Origin: Globodera rostochiensis
Taxonomy: Eukaryota > Nematoda > Chromadorea > Rhabditida > Heteroderidae
Direction of reading: 5' to 3'
NCBI GenBank assembly: GCA_018350325.1
Contig: JAEVLN010000007.1
Location: 1,145,109-1,209,108, forward strand
DNA length: 64,000 bases
Each line of letters opens with the position of its first letter. Within the stretch, counting starts at the first letter, position 1. The notes below the pieces were generated by a model. The model did no database searches. It was given only the letters and a program-made list of their open reading frames with translations, and was not told where the DNA came from. The position numbers and the translations under genes were made by a program. Shown in pieces: positions 44,073-56,000 of the stretch.

Positions 44073-46070
44073 AGATGACGAATTTAGCTTCGATTTTTTA
44101 TTTTATTGTTGAATTTATTATACATTATGATTGCTAGCGTTTTATCAGTTAAATTTAAATAGAATTTTTATCCATTTGATATAACATAATCAATATTATT
44201 TAGGGTGTTAACTAAGTTTTGATTCTCACATTTTTTTAACAAAATTTATTTATTAATTCAACCAAAACACAATCAAGATACAAAATAATATAAATTATAA
44301 TCATTAAAATGCTGGTTTTTTGTATTTGTGTTTTCTGTCTTTTGAATGTAGCTGAGCTGTGAGCCAAAAACCAAATTGTGCTTTTTTGAACCTGTTTGTT
44401 TGAGACTCAATTTTTCTTTGACAATCTAAGCTTATCGTAATTTGTAAAAACCAAGATCTTCAGTTATTTGCCTTTTTTGCGTAAAGCTTTAAGAGTTAAG
44501 CAACAAAAAAAAATTAGAAAATTTTGATTTAAGGCGGCTTTTAGTGCCTTTAAAAATGCTTATTTTAGCGCGTTTTTGAGAATAAATCCACTTTTCTCCA
44601 TTCTCACGTTTTTAGTCTATATTTTGGCATTTTCCAAAATTTCTTAATAAAAATGCAAAAAACAAAAAACGCATCCCAAAATTCAAAATTTCTTAACCAA
44701 AAATAAGCCTAAAAATAAATATCAAATTTTTACACGCAAATTCCTTGTTTAAGCTTTAGAGTGCATTCAAGTACACTCCACATTCAAAACGCGATCACAT
44801 CGTAGAAAACATTTTTTCATTTAAAATTGTGAGAAAAATTTTTTCTCATAAAACTTCAAAAAAACATGCCCTCCCCCCTCATGAAAAGCTTAACATATTT
44901 CTCATTTTCCCATGCCGCAAGATTGTAAGGGCACTGTTTGCCGTCATGGAAAACTTTTTCATACGCAAATTTGACAGTACACCAAGGCAAAGTCACACAT
45001 TTCCGACACAAATTGGCAGAAACCATTTTCCCACCAAATAAAGTGCCAATCCAATTTTGATGTGATTGTGTGAATTTGGTTGGGCGGGGCACCATATCAC
45101 AATCTGTTCCAAAAAGTCACTGTATTTAAATTGGGTCAAATTTATTTCATTGGCTCATTATTTTCTTAGAAATTAATATTCTAAAAATTAAATTAAATAG
45201 TATAAATTTTTTATAAAATAATTTTGAAATTATTTATAGGATGCCTAATAGTAGCGATGTTCGAGAGTCTCGGTCAAGAGTAAAGTCTGCCCGACTTTAA
45301 ATTAGTGGCCAGCAAAATAAATTTTTGGATTTTCAAAACTGTGCCAAAAAAAAGTTTTGAAAATTTTGGATTAATCTAACAACAAATTTTTTTTTGTTCT
45401 TGGGTTTTGCGCTTTTGTGTACACCTAAACAGGATTTTTTTTTGTTCACACCGGTTTAGAAGCCGAGTTTGGCACTTAACAAAAATTTTTGGAGACAATT
45501 TAGCTACTTGAATAGAATTTTTGCCTTCAGTGGCATCTTTTAAGCCAATTTTTTTAATATATTTAAATATAGATAAACTAAATAACTATTTTATATAATT
45601 ATTTAATGTAGAGAGAGATTAATGCCTTTTTTTCAATTTAATAAAAAAATTTGTATTTATAAGAAAATTTATCATTTATCCAAACAAATTCAAACTCATG
45701 GAAAGGAATTTTATAATTCCATAAAAAATGCCAAAAATGGTTTCATATTTCGCTCTTGGAACACATTCCCACACCTAAAATGCCCATCGCGTGCAAATAT
45801 GCGCAGTTTTAGCGTGCATTAAAAATATTTTGAATTTTTTCGGTGTGAAAGAAACAAAATAAATTTTATCCAACAAATGCCACCATGAAACTTTTTAAAA
45901 ATCTTTTTTCTTAAATTTAAAACTAAAATTTTCAATTAAATTTAAAATGCTTTAAATTGCCAATTCATTTTGGGATTTTTAACTTATAATATGTCAATTT
46001 AATAGTTTTCAGCCAAACAAACGCTTCCCAAAACGCATTTGTCCCTTTTTTTGTGACTCGCCAAAACAAA
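44073..46070. other. Intergenic; weak exon-like block 44856-45095 (-)
   Basis: 44856-45095 on the minus strand could encode a Cys-containing stretch (LCRKCVTLPWCTVKF), but I see no start, splice partners or family. 45255-45300 starts like a hAT-like element ('gttcgagagtctcgg') with no second end found. Nothing else is supported. Confidence 0.3.
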
Positions 46071-47111
46071 ATGTTGCTGAACCTGCTCGCCGTTTATGCC
46101 GTTGCCCTGATGACAACGCTGTACATGCCGGTGCAAAGTGCGTACACCTACCAGAAAATGGACGAATTGATGCCCGAATTGCGACAATATTTGGGGTAAA
46201 TTATTGTTATTTAAAAAAAAATTTAAAAATTGGTAAATGTATATTTTAGTCGAACCCACCTTGGCACATTGAAGGCGCGCCAATTCAACGATGATGACAA
46301 TGCGTTCCAGGTGCTTGCTTAATGATTGGCATTTATTGCATTTATTGCATTTTTCGTTTTTTTATTTTTGGAGATGTTTACAAAAAGGACTGCAGAGCAG
46401 GTAACAAAATTAACTGAAAATTAAATTTATTTATTTCGCATTTTTTTTAAATTTTTACAAATATTTTTTTAACATAAATACAATTTGGGATTTAAAATTT
46501 TTTAACTTGTTTATGATGGTTAAGATTGAAAAAAATTGAGAATCTAATAATCAAAATCTGATGATTCTAATATTATCCGGATCAAATTACTGCAAATATA
46601 TTTTAATAATTATTATTTTATAAATTCCAGCAAATCCGTGAGCGCAAATCCAACAATCTGCGCAATCTGATGAGGATTGGCAAACGAAATGTGCCATTCG
46701 TCGACAATTTTGCCAGAGAAGATGAGGTAGGAGTTGGCGCTATCGGTCCCGTCTACTACCTTCCCAGTGACTTTCTTCAGGTCAATTTTTTGCTGAAAAT
46801 TTAATCTAAATTGTTTTTGGGAAAATTATTTTTAATATTTTCGTTATTTTTCTGTGTTTAATTTATAAATTCTTTAAATTTAATTAATTTTCTCTTTATA
46901 CAAAATTTATTCCAATTAAAATTAAAATTGAGTGATTTGTTTTTATTTAACAAATACATATTTTAAACAATTAAACATTAGAATTAAATATTTATTTTTG
47001 CTCTTGGTGAATTTTTTCTCAATATTTTTAAATTCATTTTTGTATTGGAAATTATAATAATGCCGTAATTTATAGGCCTATCGTCCACAGTCCGTGTGGC
47101 TTCGCCGTTGA
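46071..47111 (+). CDS. Neuropeptide-like precursor, 123 aa, one MRI-amide peptide
   Basis: Exons: 46071-46195, 46250-46310, 46631-46780, 47076-47111. A signal peptide (MLLNLLAVYAVALMTTLYM, cut near VQSA) is followed by an acidic spacer. Then comes RERK-SNNLRNLMRIGKR: the dibasic KR is a convertase site and the preceding G is an amide donor, predicting a peptide ending LRNLMRI-amide. C-terminal peptides (YYLPSDFLQAYRP) follow. It is small, secreted and singly processed, as nematode nlp genes are. I do not assign an nlp number. A polyadenylation signal AATAAA lies at 47123-47128. The likely role is neuronal signalling, not host interaction. Confidence 0.75.
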
Positions 47112-47314
47112 AATATTGCCAAAATAAAAGTGGACGAAAAATGCATCGGTTATTAAGCTAATTGTTCCCCCCACACTCCCCCAATCCCCTAATTCACCCA
47201 ATGAGATGATCAGCAACTTGCCGCCGTCCGTCGACGCTGTTAAAATAATTAAGAGAAAAATTGTGTCATTTTTGAGTTCATCTTGGATAAATGGATGTTT
47301 GAGTTATTTGCATT

Positions 47315-49104
47315 CCCCGACTTTCCCTTCCAATCCCCGACTTTCCCTTCCAATCCCCGACTTTCCCTCCCAATCCCCCGACTTTCCCTCCCAATCCCCG
47401 ACTTTCCCTCCCAATCCCCGACTTTCCCTCCCAATCCCCGACTTTCCCTCCCAATCCCCCGACTTTCCCTCACAATCCCCCGACTTTCCCTCCCTATCCC
47501 CGACTTTCCCTCCCAATCCCCGACTTTCTTCCCCTATCCCCGACTTTCCCTCCCAATCTCCGACTTTCCCTCCCAATCCCCCGACTTTCCCTCCCAATCC
47601 CCGACTTTCCCTCCAAATCCCCGACTTTCCCTCCCTATCCCCGACTTTCCCTCCCGATCCCCGACTTTCCCTCCCAATCCCCGACTTTCTTTCCCTATCC
47701 CCGACTTTCCCTCCCAATCCCCGACTTTCTTTCCCTATCCCCGACTTTCCCTCCCAATCCCCGACTTTCCCTCCCAATCCCCCGACTTTCCCTCCCAATC
47801 CCCGACTTTCCCTCCAAATCCCCGACTTTCCCTCCCTATCCCCGACTTTCCCTCCCAATCCCCGACTTTCCCTCCCAATCCCCGACTTTCTTCCCCAATC
47901 CCCGACTTTCTTTCCCTATCCCCGACTTTCCCTCCCAATCCCCGACTTTCCCTCCCAATCCCCGACTTTCCCTCCAAATCCCCAGCTTTCCCTCCCTATC
48001 CCCGACTTTCCCTCCCAATCCCCGACTTTCCCTCCCAATCCCCGACTTTCTTTCCCTATCCCCGACTTTCCCTCCCAATCCCCGACTTTCTTTCCCTATC
48101 CCCGACTTTCCCTCCCAATCCCCGACTTTCCCTCCCAATCCCCCGACTTTCCCTCCCAATCCCCGACTTTCCCTCCAAATCCCCGACTTTCTTTCCCTAT
48201 CCCCGACTTTCCCTCCCAATCCCCGACTTTCTTTCCCTATCCCCGACTTTCCCTCCCAATCCCCGACTTTCCCTCCCAATCCCCCGACTTTCCCTCCCAA
48301 TCCCCGACTTTCCCTCCAAATCCCCGACTTTCCCTCCCTATCCCCGACTTTCCCTCCCAATCCCCGACTTTCCCTCCCAATCCCCGACTTTCTTTCCCTA
48401 TCCCCGACTTTCCCTCCCAATCCCCGACTTTCTTTCCCTATCCCCGACTTTCCCTCCCAATCCCCGACTTTCCCTCCCAATCCCCGACTTTCACTCCAAA
48501 TCCCCAGCTTTCCCTCCCTATCCCCGACTTTCCCTCCCAATCCCCGACTTTCCCTCCCAATCCCCGACTTTCTTTCCCTATCCCCGACTTTCCCTCCCAA
48601 TCCCCGACTTTCTTTCCCTATCCCCGACTTTCCCTCCCAATCCCCGACTTTCCCTCCCAATCCCCCGACTTTCCCTCCCAATCCCCGACTTTCCCTCCAA
48701 ATCCCCGACTTTCCCTCCCAATCCCCGACTTTCCCTCCAAATCCCCGACTTTCCCTCCCAATCCCCGACTTTCCCTCCCAATCCCCGACTTTCCCTCCCA
48801 ATCCCCGACTTTCTTTCCCTATCCCCGACTTTCCCTCCCAATCCCCGACTTTCCCTCCCAATCCCCCGACTTTCCCTCCCAATCCCCGACTTTCCCTCCA
48901 AATCCCCGACTTTCCCTCCCTATCCCCGACTTTCCCTCCCAATCCCCGACTTTCCCTCCCAATCCCCGACTTTCCCTCCAAATCCCCGACTTTCCCTCCC
49001 AATCCCCGACTTTCCCTCCCAATCCCCCGACTTTCCCTCCCTATCCCCGACTTTCCCTCCAAATCCCCGACTTTCCCTCTAAATCCCCGACTTTCCCTCC
49101 CAAT
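47315..49104. repeat. 20-bp minisatellite, ~89 copies, with higher-order pattern
   Basis: The unit is CCCCGACTTTCCCTCCCAAT. Variants ending 'tttccctat', 'ccaaat' and 'cccccgac' recur in a repeated order, giving a higher-order period. The strand is strongly asymmetric (pyrimidine-rich, a possible triplex former). The 20-bp unit carries no stop, so long frames exist on both strands. None has gene-like features. Confidence 0.9.
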
Positions 49105-49149
49105 GTTATGAAATTTCATCAACATTTCGCAAAATTAAGAATTTTGCTT

Positions 49150-49255
49150 CGAACTCGGGATTTGACCCCCAAAAAATTTCGGAACTCGGGATTTGACCCC
49201 CAAAAAATTTTGGAACTCGGGATTTGACCCCCAAAAAATTTTGGAACTCGGAATA
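49150..49255. repeat. ~30-bp repeat, about four copies
   Basis: 'gaactcgggatttgaccccc' plus 'aaaaaatttt', directly after the 20-bp array. Confidence 0.8.
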
Positions 49256-49597
49256 CCGCCCATCCCTGGCGCATATAATACATAGTTAGCTTTATCTCTG
49301 TGTAACCACCACATATACCTAACAGTTACAATCGTTTTATCATCTGATTCAACAACTTCGATATGCTTCTGATTGCTTCATACATCGATCAAGTTCTCTC
49401 CACCTTTTACACCTTCTTCACCAATGTCCATACAAAGGTGTCGTCGGGCTTGTTGGCCTCATGTGCTTGAGAAAATCCTTGAATAAAATTTTTTTTCTTT
49501 GTTGATTATGGAAATTTTTCGATTTATAATCATATAATTTTTAACAGAGTTTTTATAATATATTGTCATCAACAAATTAGCAAACAACTTTTTTTAA

Positions 49598-49901
49598 CTA
49601 AATTTTCGAAAAAAAATCCAGAAATATTTTTGTAAATGTCAGTGTTCTCTCTGCACCTGCATTTATTATGTAATTAAATTTAAATTAGGTTTGTTTTTAA
49701 GGGAAACGAATTTTTACCTTTGATTTCATATCCTTCGTCGACCAGTTGTCCCAATTTATCTTGTGTTCCATTAAGAAAAAAATTCCCAATATCATGTTTT
49801 ACAATTTTGACAATGGCTTTCGATTCAGCGCCGCTGAAGAAATAAATGGAAAAAGTGAATGAGAGGAGGAGGAGGAGGACGTTCGTCGCAAAAAATTTCA
49901 T
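49598..49901 (-). CDS. Small secreted protein, 80 aa
   Basis: Exons: 49901-49718 and 49656-49598. There is a signal peptide (MKFFATNVLLLLLSFTFSIY), then a short mature chain with VKIVKHDIGNFFLNGTQDKL and a C-terminal TLTFTKIFLDFFSKI. There are no cysteines in the mature part. The intron is phase 1, as in the other secreted genes here. The family is not recognised. Size and context fit an effector, which is inference. Confidence 0.6.
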
Positions 49902-51001
49902 TTTTCTGAATTTTTGATCAAATGTTATGCTAAAGATTGATTTGGAATGTGAGGCTGGCGATTTATTTGTTTAAATAAAATTACTCTAATGACATTTTTT
50001 GTTTCTGGCACCGGGCCGTAGGGGTAAGGCAAACCAAAAAGTCGATTTTTAGTTGTTAAAATTGAACAAACATTTCGAAAATGGTGTTTTTCTAAAAAAT
50101 AATTCGGGGTTGGAGGAGGGGGGGGGGAAGGCTAAGCCAAAAAAAAAAGTAGATTTTTAAAGGGAGAGAGGGGGCGGGGGGGGGGGGTCCCGTTTTTATT
50201 GCATTTTTCTTAAATATTTGCTCCAAAAGAAAAATTTTCTCGAAAATTTTGGGATAAAATTTTTGTGCTCTGCCCGAGACCAAGGCCGTTTGAAAATTTT
50301 GCCGATGTTGAATTTTTTGAAAATATATTTTTTGGAGGAGGGGGTCGGCGGTGTCAATAGGCGCCGCCGAAAAAATTTCGATTTTTTGACTCAATTTGAG
50401 ATTTAAAACGAAATTTTAAATATTAAAGGGATTTATATGATTTTATTTCGCATTATTTTATTCTTAGTATAATTTTGATTCTAAATTTTTTTTTTCAAAT
50501 ATTGAGAAATAAAAAAAATTAAAATATAATTTTACTATTTATTACCTATTTACTAGGAGGGTTGATTATAATTTTTAAATATAATATGAAAAATCTTCAA
50601 TTTCAGCACTTAAATGGGAATATTTTTGCCCTTAAATCACATGCCTCTGTTTCGAGACGGCACGAAAAGAAAAATTCTTTCCATTGTTTTACTTTACGTT
50701 TATTGAATATATTGCTAAATTTTGGCATTCCCACAATTCCATCCATTTTATTCATTCGGTTAGATTTAGAAATATTACAAATTTATGATATGAAATTTTC
50801 ACTTCAATGTCAAAATTAACTTCTTATTAAAATTTCCTACCATTAAAAATTGGTGAAATATGGATCATAGGGAATTTTGGATCATTTAACTGATTTAGAA
50901 TTTTGAAAATGTCGAAAGATTTAAATTGTAAAAAAAATACTTAAAAAATATATAAATCGTTTAAAGAAGGTAAAATAAACAATTTGAGCCATAATCAAAA
51001 A
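49902..51001. other. Intergenic with one GATA hairpin
   Basis: 50344-50370 matches the dispersed hairpin (GTCGGCGGTGTCAATAGGCG...), with repeat-like flanks from about 50010. Open stretches on either strand (for example 50562-50819) lack splice or start support. Confidence 0.4.
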
Positions 51002-52357
51002 TTATGCACCCTTCTTGTTCTCATCATTATTTTGAGCACTTCCAGCTGCTTTAGACTTATGCAAAGCATCGCCCATAGCTGGAGAAGAATTTGAATCAAC
51101 ATTTTTGCGCTTTTTTGCTTTGCGACTGTTTTCACTATTGTCATTGGCACTTTTGCCGTTTCCAGAAGCACCGTTTTTATCTAAAATCATTGAAATAATA
51201 TAAATAAATAATGTTTTATTAAAATATACAACAACAATTATATTAAAAGAATTACCATATATTTTGTGTGTATGGTTACAGTAAGCCTTTGACAGTTTAA
51301 ACAAAGCTTTACGGTATGGCTTGCACGCATCGGCCAGTTTTCGAGCATTTTTAATCGACAATTTGTCTAAATTTTAAAATTACCATAATTTTTATCGGGT
51401 TGCAAATTTTGTGAAAAAATTTTTCAAATTTAAATAAAATCCTTAAAAATGTTTTAACGCATGCCTTCATTTCTGTTTTGGGCTTGCTCGCGCATTGTCG
51501 CGCAGCACGCCGCTTTTCCCGTTGAATGCTTTGATTTGGTTAATTTGTGTTGATTACCATCATTATCGGCAGATTTGTCTGTTACTTTTTGACGATTTCC
51601 ACAGAAAGCTTTGTAAATAGCTTGTCGTTCAGCAAGTTCTGGCTTAAAATAAATAAATACATTTTTGAAATACAAAACAAAATATTTTAAATGTATTTTT
51701 AATAGAGACCGGCAAAATAAAATTTCCGTGAACGGAAACGGGGTTTTCAAAATGTACGGGACGGGAATCCCGTCTTTTTCCCGTTCCCGTACTAAACCGT
51801 TCAACTTTTGACGGGAATCCCGGCGGGAACGGGAAAATTTTTAAAAAATTAAAGAAAAAAATTTTTTTAACATTTTTTCCAGATTGGATGCACCCGTGCC
51901 ATAGAAATAATAAATAAAACCTTGATTAATAGATTTTGGTTTTTTTGAGAATAAATCAATATTTCGGCATTTTTCCGTAATTGCAATTTTTAGACATTTT
52001 TCCCAAAATTTCTTAAGAAAAAAAAACGCGAATACCATTAAAATCAAAAAAATTATTAAATAAAAATGCACCACTATAAAATGACTTTTTCTTGGACCAA
52101 AAATCCACCCCCAAAGATCGTTATTTTCTAAAAATTTTAATTATTTTTAAAATTTAAAATAGTAAAATGCTCACCACTTTTGTCGATTTCGATTTTGAGC
52201 TTTGGTTAGTGTGAAGCTTTGAAGAGTGTTTCACAGACGGCTTTTTCTCTTCTAATTCATCATTAGTTTCTTGATTAAACGGCGTTTTAGCCAAAGTTTC
52301 CAATAATAGACAGGAAATTATGCAAATTATTGGAAGCCATTTTTTGTTTAAATTCAT
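51002..52357 (-). CDS. Secreted basic protein with nuclear-type motif, 218 aa
   Basis: Exons: 52357-52175, 51642-51459, 51366-51256, 51180-51002. There is a signal peptide (WLPIICIISCLLLETLA). The mature protein is hydrophilic, rich in Lys, Ser and Asn. A central four-cysteine region (YKAFCGNRQ, AACCATM) and a helical block (LADACKPYRKALFKLSKAYC) precede a C-terminal tail with KAKKRKN, a good monopartite nuclear signal. A secreted protein with a nuclear motif is the pattern of effectors sent to host nuclei, which is inference. The 530-bp first intron contains 'acgggaatcccg' words (51705-51840) of the MITE type. The family is not recognised. Confidence 0.7.
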
Positions 52358-53062
52358 TTTCTAAATTTAAGTAAAACAACTGAAATTGTATTTCACATTT
52401 TAAAAGTACAGACGAACCCAACCACCCAAGTTATCCGTCGGTCGTTTCCTTGACGACATTCGGACCAGGGGCCTATTTCAATTGTGCCGTTCGTATGAAA
52501 AATCATGTGCCGCGATTTTTGCTCTGAGCCAGGGGTTCAAACCCGGCAGACTCTAAGGATAATTTCACAGATGCAATTTTTTGGGGACTTTTTAAAAAAA
52601 ATCGAAATTTCTTCAAATCAAAGTGCCCCCTAAGAAAAGGCTTTTCTTATGGCAAATATGCATTTTTTTTAATATTTCCGAAAGAGAAATAAAAACGGTT
52701 TTATTTTGAATTACTTTGAGAATTTAAACATGGATGAATGAACCTAACTATGCCCTTTTATAGACTCACATAGCAACGGCTTTTTGCAATTTGAGCATAT
52801 TTGCACAACATTGATTATAAATGATCATGGTGGTTGGTTGGTGCTGGCTACGTTCAACAACATTTGTGCAAATACCGAAAGCATTCCATTATGCTGTTTA
52901 TTTTAGGTTGAAAATGGGAGTGAATGAATTAATGGGGCATTAAATGATAAAAAATTTAAATTTCATTGTCCTTCATTTATGTCGCCACTCACAAAGCGCT
53001 TTTCAAACAGTTAAACAATCATAAAATGTTGAATTAATTTTGAAATGAATTAAATGACAAAT
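52358..53062. other. Intergenic, no gene seen
   Basis: No ATGCCA/TGGCAT cluster or coding exon could be supported upstream of the gene at 51002-52357. Confidence 0.4.
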
Positions 53063-56000
53063 GCAAATGTCACTTTGTCTAGGCGCTGCAAATGTCACTT
53101 TGTCTAGGCGCTGCAAATGTCACTTTGGCTAGGCGCTGCAAATGTCAATTTGTCTAGTCGCTGCAAATGTCACTTTGTCTAAACGCTGCAAATGTCAATT
53201 TGTCTAGGCGCTGCAAATGTCACTTTGTCTAGGCGCTGCAAATGTCAATTTGTCTAGGCGCAGCAAATGTCAATTTGTCTTGGCGCTGCAAATGTCAATT
53301 TGTCTAGGCGCTGCAAATGTCAATTTGTCTAGGCGCTGCAAATGTCAATTTGTCTAGGCGCTGCAAATGTCAATTTGTCTAGGCGCTGCAAATGTCAATT
53401 TGTCTAGGCGCTGCAAATGTCAATTTGTCTTGGCGCTGCAAATGTCAATTTGTCTAGGCGCTGCAAATGTCAATTTGTCTAGGCGCTGCAAATGTCAATT
53501 TGTCTAGGCGCTGCAAATGTCAATTTGTCTAGGCGCAGCAAATGTCAATTTGTCTTGGCGCTGCAAATGTCAATTTGTCTAGGCGCTGCAAATGTCAATT
53601 TGTCTAGGCGCTGCAAATGTCAATTTGTCTAGGCGCTGCAAATGTCAATTTGTCTAGGCGCTGCAAATGTCAATTTGTCTAGGCGCTGCAAATGTCAATT
53701 TGTCTAGGCGCTGCAAATGTCAATTTGTCTAGGCGCTGCAAATGTCAATTTGTCTAGGCGCTGCAAATGTCAATTTGTCTAGGCGCTGCAAATGTCAATT
53801 TGTCTAGGCGCTGCAAATGTCAATTTGTCTTGGCGCTGCAAATGTCAATTTGTCTAGGCGATGCAAATGTCAATTTGTCTAGGCGCTGCAAATGTCAATT
53901 TGTCTTGGCGCTGCAAATGTCAATTTGTCTAGGCGCTGCAAATGTCAATTTGTCTAGGCGCTGCAAATGTCATTTTGGCTAGGCGCTGAAAATGTCAATT
54001 TGTCTAGGCGCTGCAAATGTCAATTTGTCTTGGCGCTGCAAATGTCAATTTGTCTAGGCGCTGCAAATGTCAATTTGTCTAGGCGCTGAAAATGTCAATT
54101 TGTCTTGGCGCTGCAAATGTCAATTTGTCTAGGCGCTGCAAATGTCAATTTGTCTAGGCGCTGCAAATGTCAATTTGTCTAGGCGCTGCAAATGTCAATT
54201 TGTCTAGGCGCTGCAAATGTCAATTTGTCTAGGCGCTGCAAATGTCAATTTGTCTTGGCGCTGCAAATGTCAATTTGTCTAGGCGCTGCAAATGTCAATT
54301 TGTCTAGGCGCTGCAAATGTCATTTTGGCTAGGCGCTGAAAATGTCAATTTGTCTAGGCGCTGCAAATGTCAATTGCAAATGTCAATTTGTCTAGGCGCT
54401 GCAAATGTCAATTTGTCTAGGCGCTGCAAATGTCAATTTGTCTAGGCGCTGCAAATGTCAATTTGTCTAGGCGCTGCAAATGTCAATTTGTCTAGGCGCT
54501 GCAAATGTCAATTTGTCTAGGCGCTGCAAATGTCAATTTGTCTAGGCGCTGCAAATGTCAATTTGTCTAGGCGCTGCAAATGTCAATTTGTCTAGGCGCT
54601 GCAAATGTCAATTTGTCTAGGCGCTGCAAATGTCAATTTGTCTAGGCGCTGCAAATGTCAATTTGTCTAGGCGCTGCAAATGTCAATTTGTCTAGGCGCT
54701 GCAAATGTCAATTTGTCTAGGCGCTGCAAATGTCAATTTGTCTAGGCGCTGCAAATGTCAATTTGTCTAGGCGCTGCAAATGTCAATTTGTCTAGGCGCT
54801 GCAAATGTCAATTTGTCTAGGCGCTGCAAATGTCAATTTGTCTAGGCGCTGCAAATGTCAATTTGTCTAGGCGCTGCAAATGTCAATTTGTCTAGGCGCT
54901 GCAAATGTCAATTTGTCTAGGCGCTGCAAATGTCAATTTGTCTAGGCGCTGCAAATGTCAATTTGTCTAGGCGCTGCAAATGTCAATTTGTCTAGGCGCT
55001 GCAAATGTCAATTTGTCTAGGCGCTGCAAATGTCAATTTGTCTAGGCGCTGCAAATGTCAATTTGTCTAGGCGCTGCAAATGTCAATTTGTCTAGGCGCT
55101 GCAAATGTCAATTTGTCTAGGCGCTGCAAATGTCAATTTGTCTAGGCGCTGCAAATGTCAATTTGTCTAGGCGCTGCAAATGTCAATTTGTCTAGGCGCT
55201 GCAAATGTCAATTTGTCTAGGCGCTGCAAATGTCAATTTGTCTAGGCGCTGCAAATGTCAATTTGTCTAGGCGCTGCAAATGTCAATTTGTCTAGGCGCT
55301 GCAAATGTCAATTTGTCTAGGCGCTGCAAATGTCAATTTGTCTAGGCGCTGCAAATGTCAATTTGTCTAGGCGCTGCAAATGTCAATTTGTCTAGGCGCT
55401 GCAAATGTCAATTTGTCTAGGCGCTGCAAATGTCAATTTGTCTAGGCGCTGCAAATGTCAATTTGTCTAGGCGCTGCAAATGTCAATTTGTCTAGGCGCT
55501 GCAAATGTCAATTTGTCTAGGCGCTGCAAATGTCAATTTGTCTAGGCGCTGCAAATGTCAATTTGTCTAGGCGCTGCAAATGTCAATTTGTCTAGGCGCT
55601 GCAAATGTCAATTTGTCTAGGCGCTGCAAATGTCAATTTGTCTAGGCGCTGCAAATGTCAATTTGTCTAGGCGCTGCAAATGTCAATTTGTCTAGGCGCT
55701 GCAAATGTCAATTTGTCTAGGCGCTGCAAATGTCAATTTGTCTAGGCGCTGCAAATGTCAATTTGTCTAGGCGCTGCAAATGTCAATTTGTCTAGGCGCT
55801 GCAAATGTCAATTTGTCTAGGCGCTGCAAATGTCAATTTGTCTAGGCGCTGCAAATGTCAATTTGTCTAGGCGCTGCAAATGTCAATTTGTCTAGGCGCT
55901 GCAAATGTCAATTTGTCTAGGCGCTGCAAATGTCAATTTGTCTAGGCGCTGCAAATGTCAATTTGTCTAGGCGCTGCAAATGTCAATTTGTCTAGGCGCT

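Noticed and set aside
47206..49227. Very long Pro/Ser-rich open frames on both strands
   Set aside because: They translate a stop-free 20-bp minisatellite in several frames. They have no signal peptide, splice logic or non-repeat domain.
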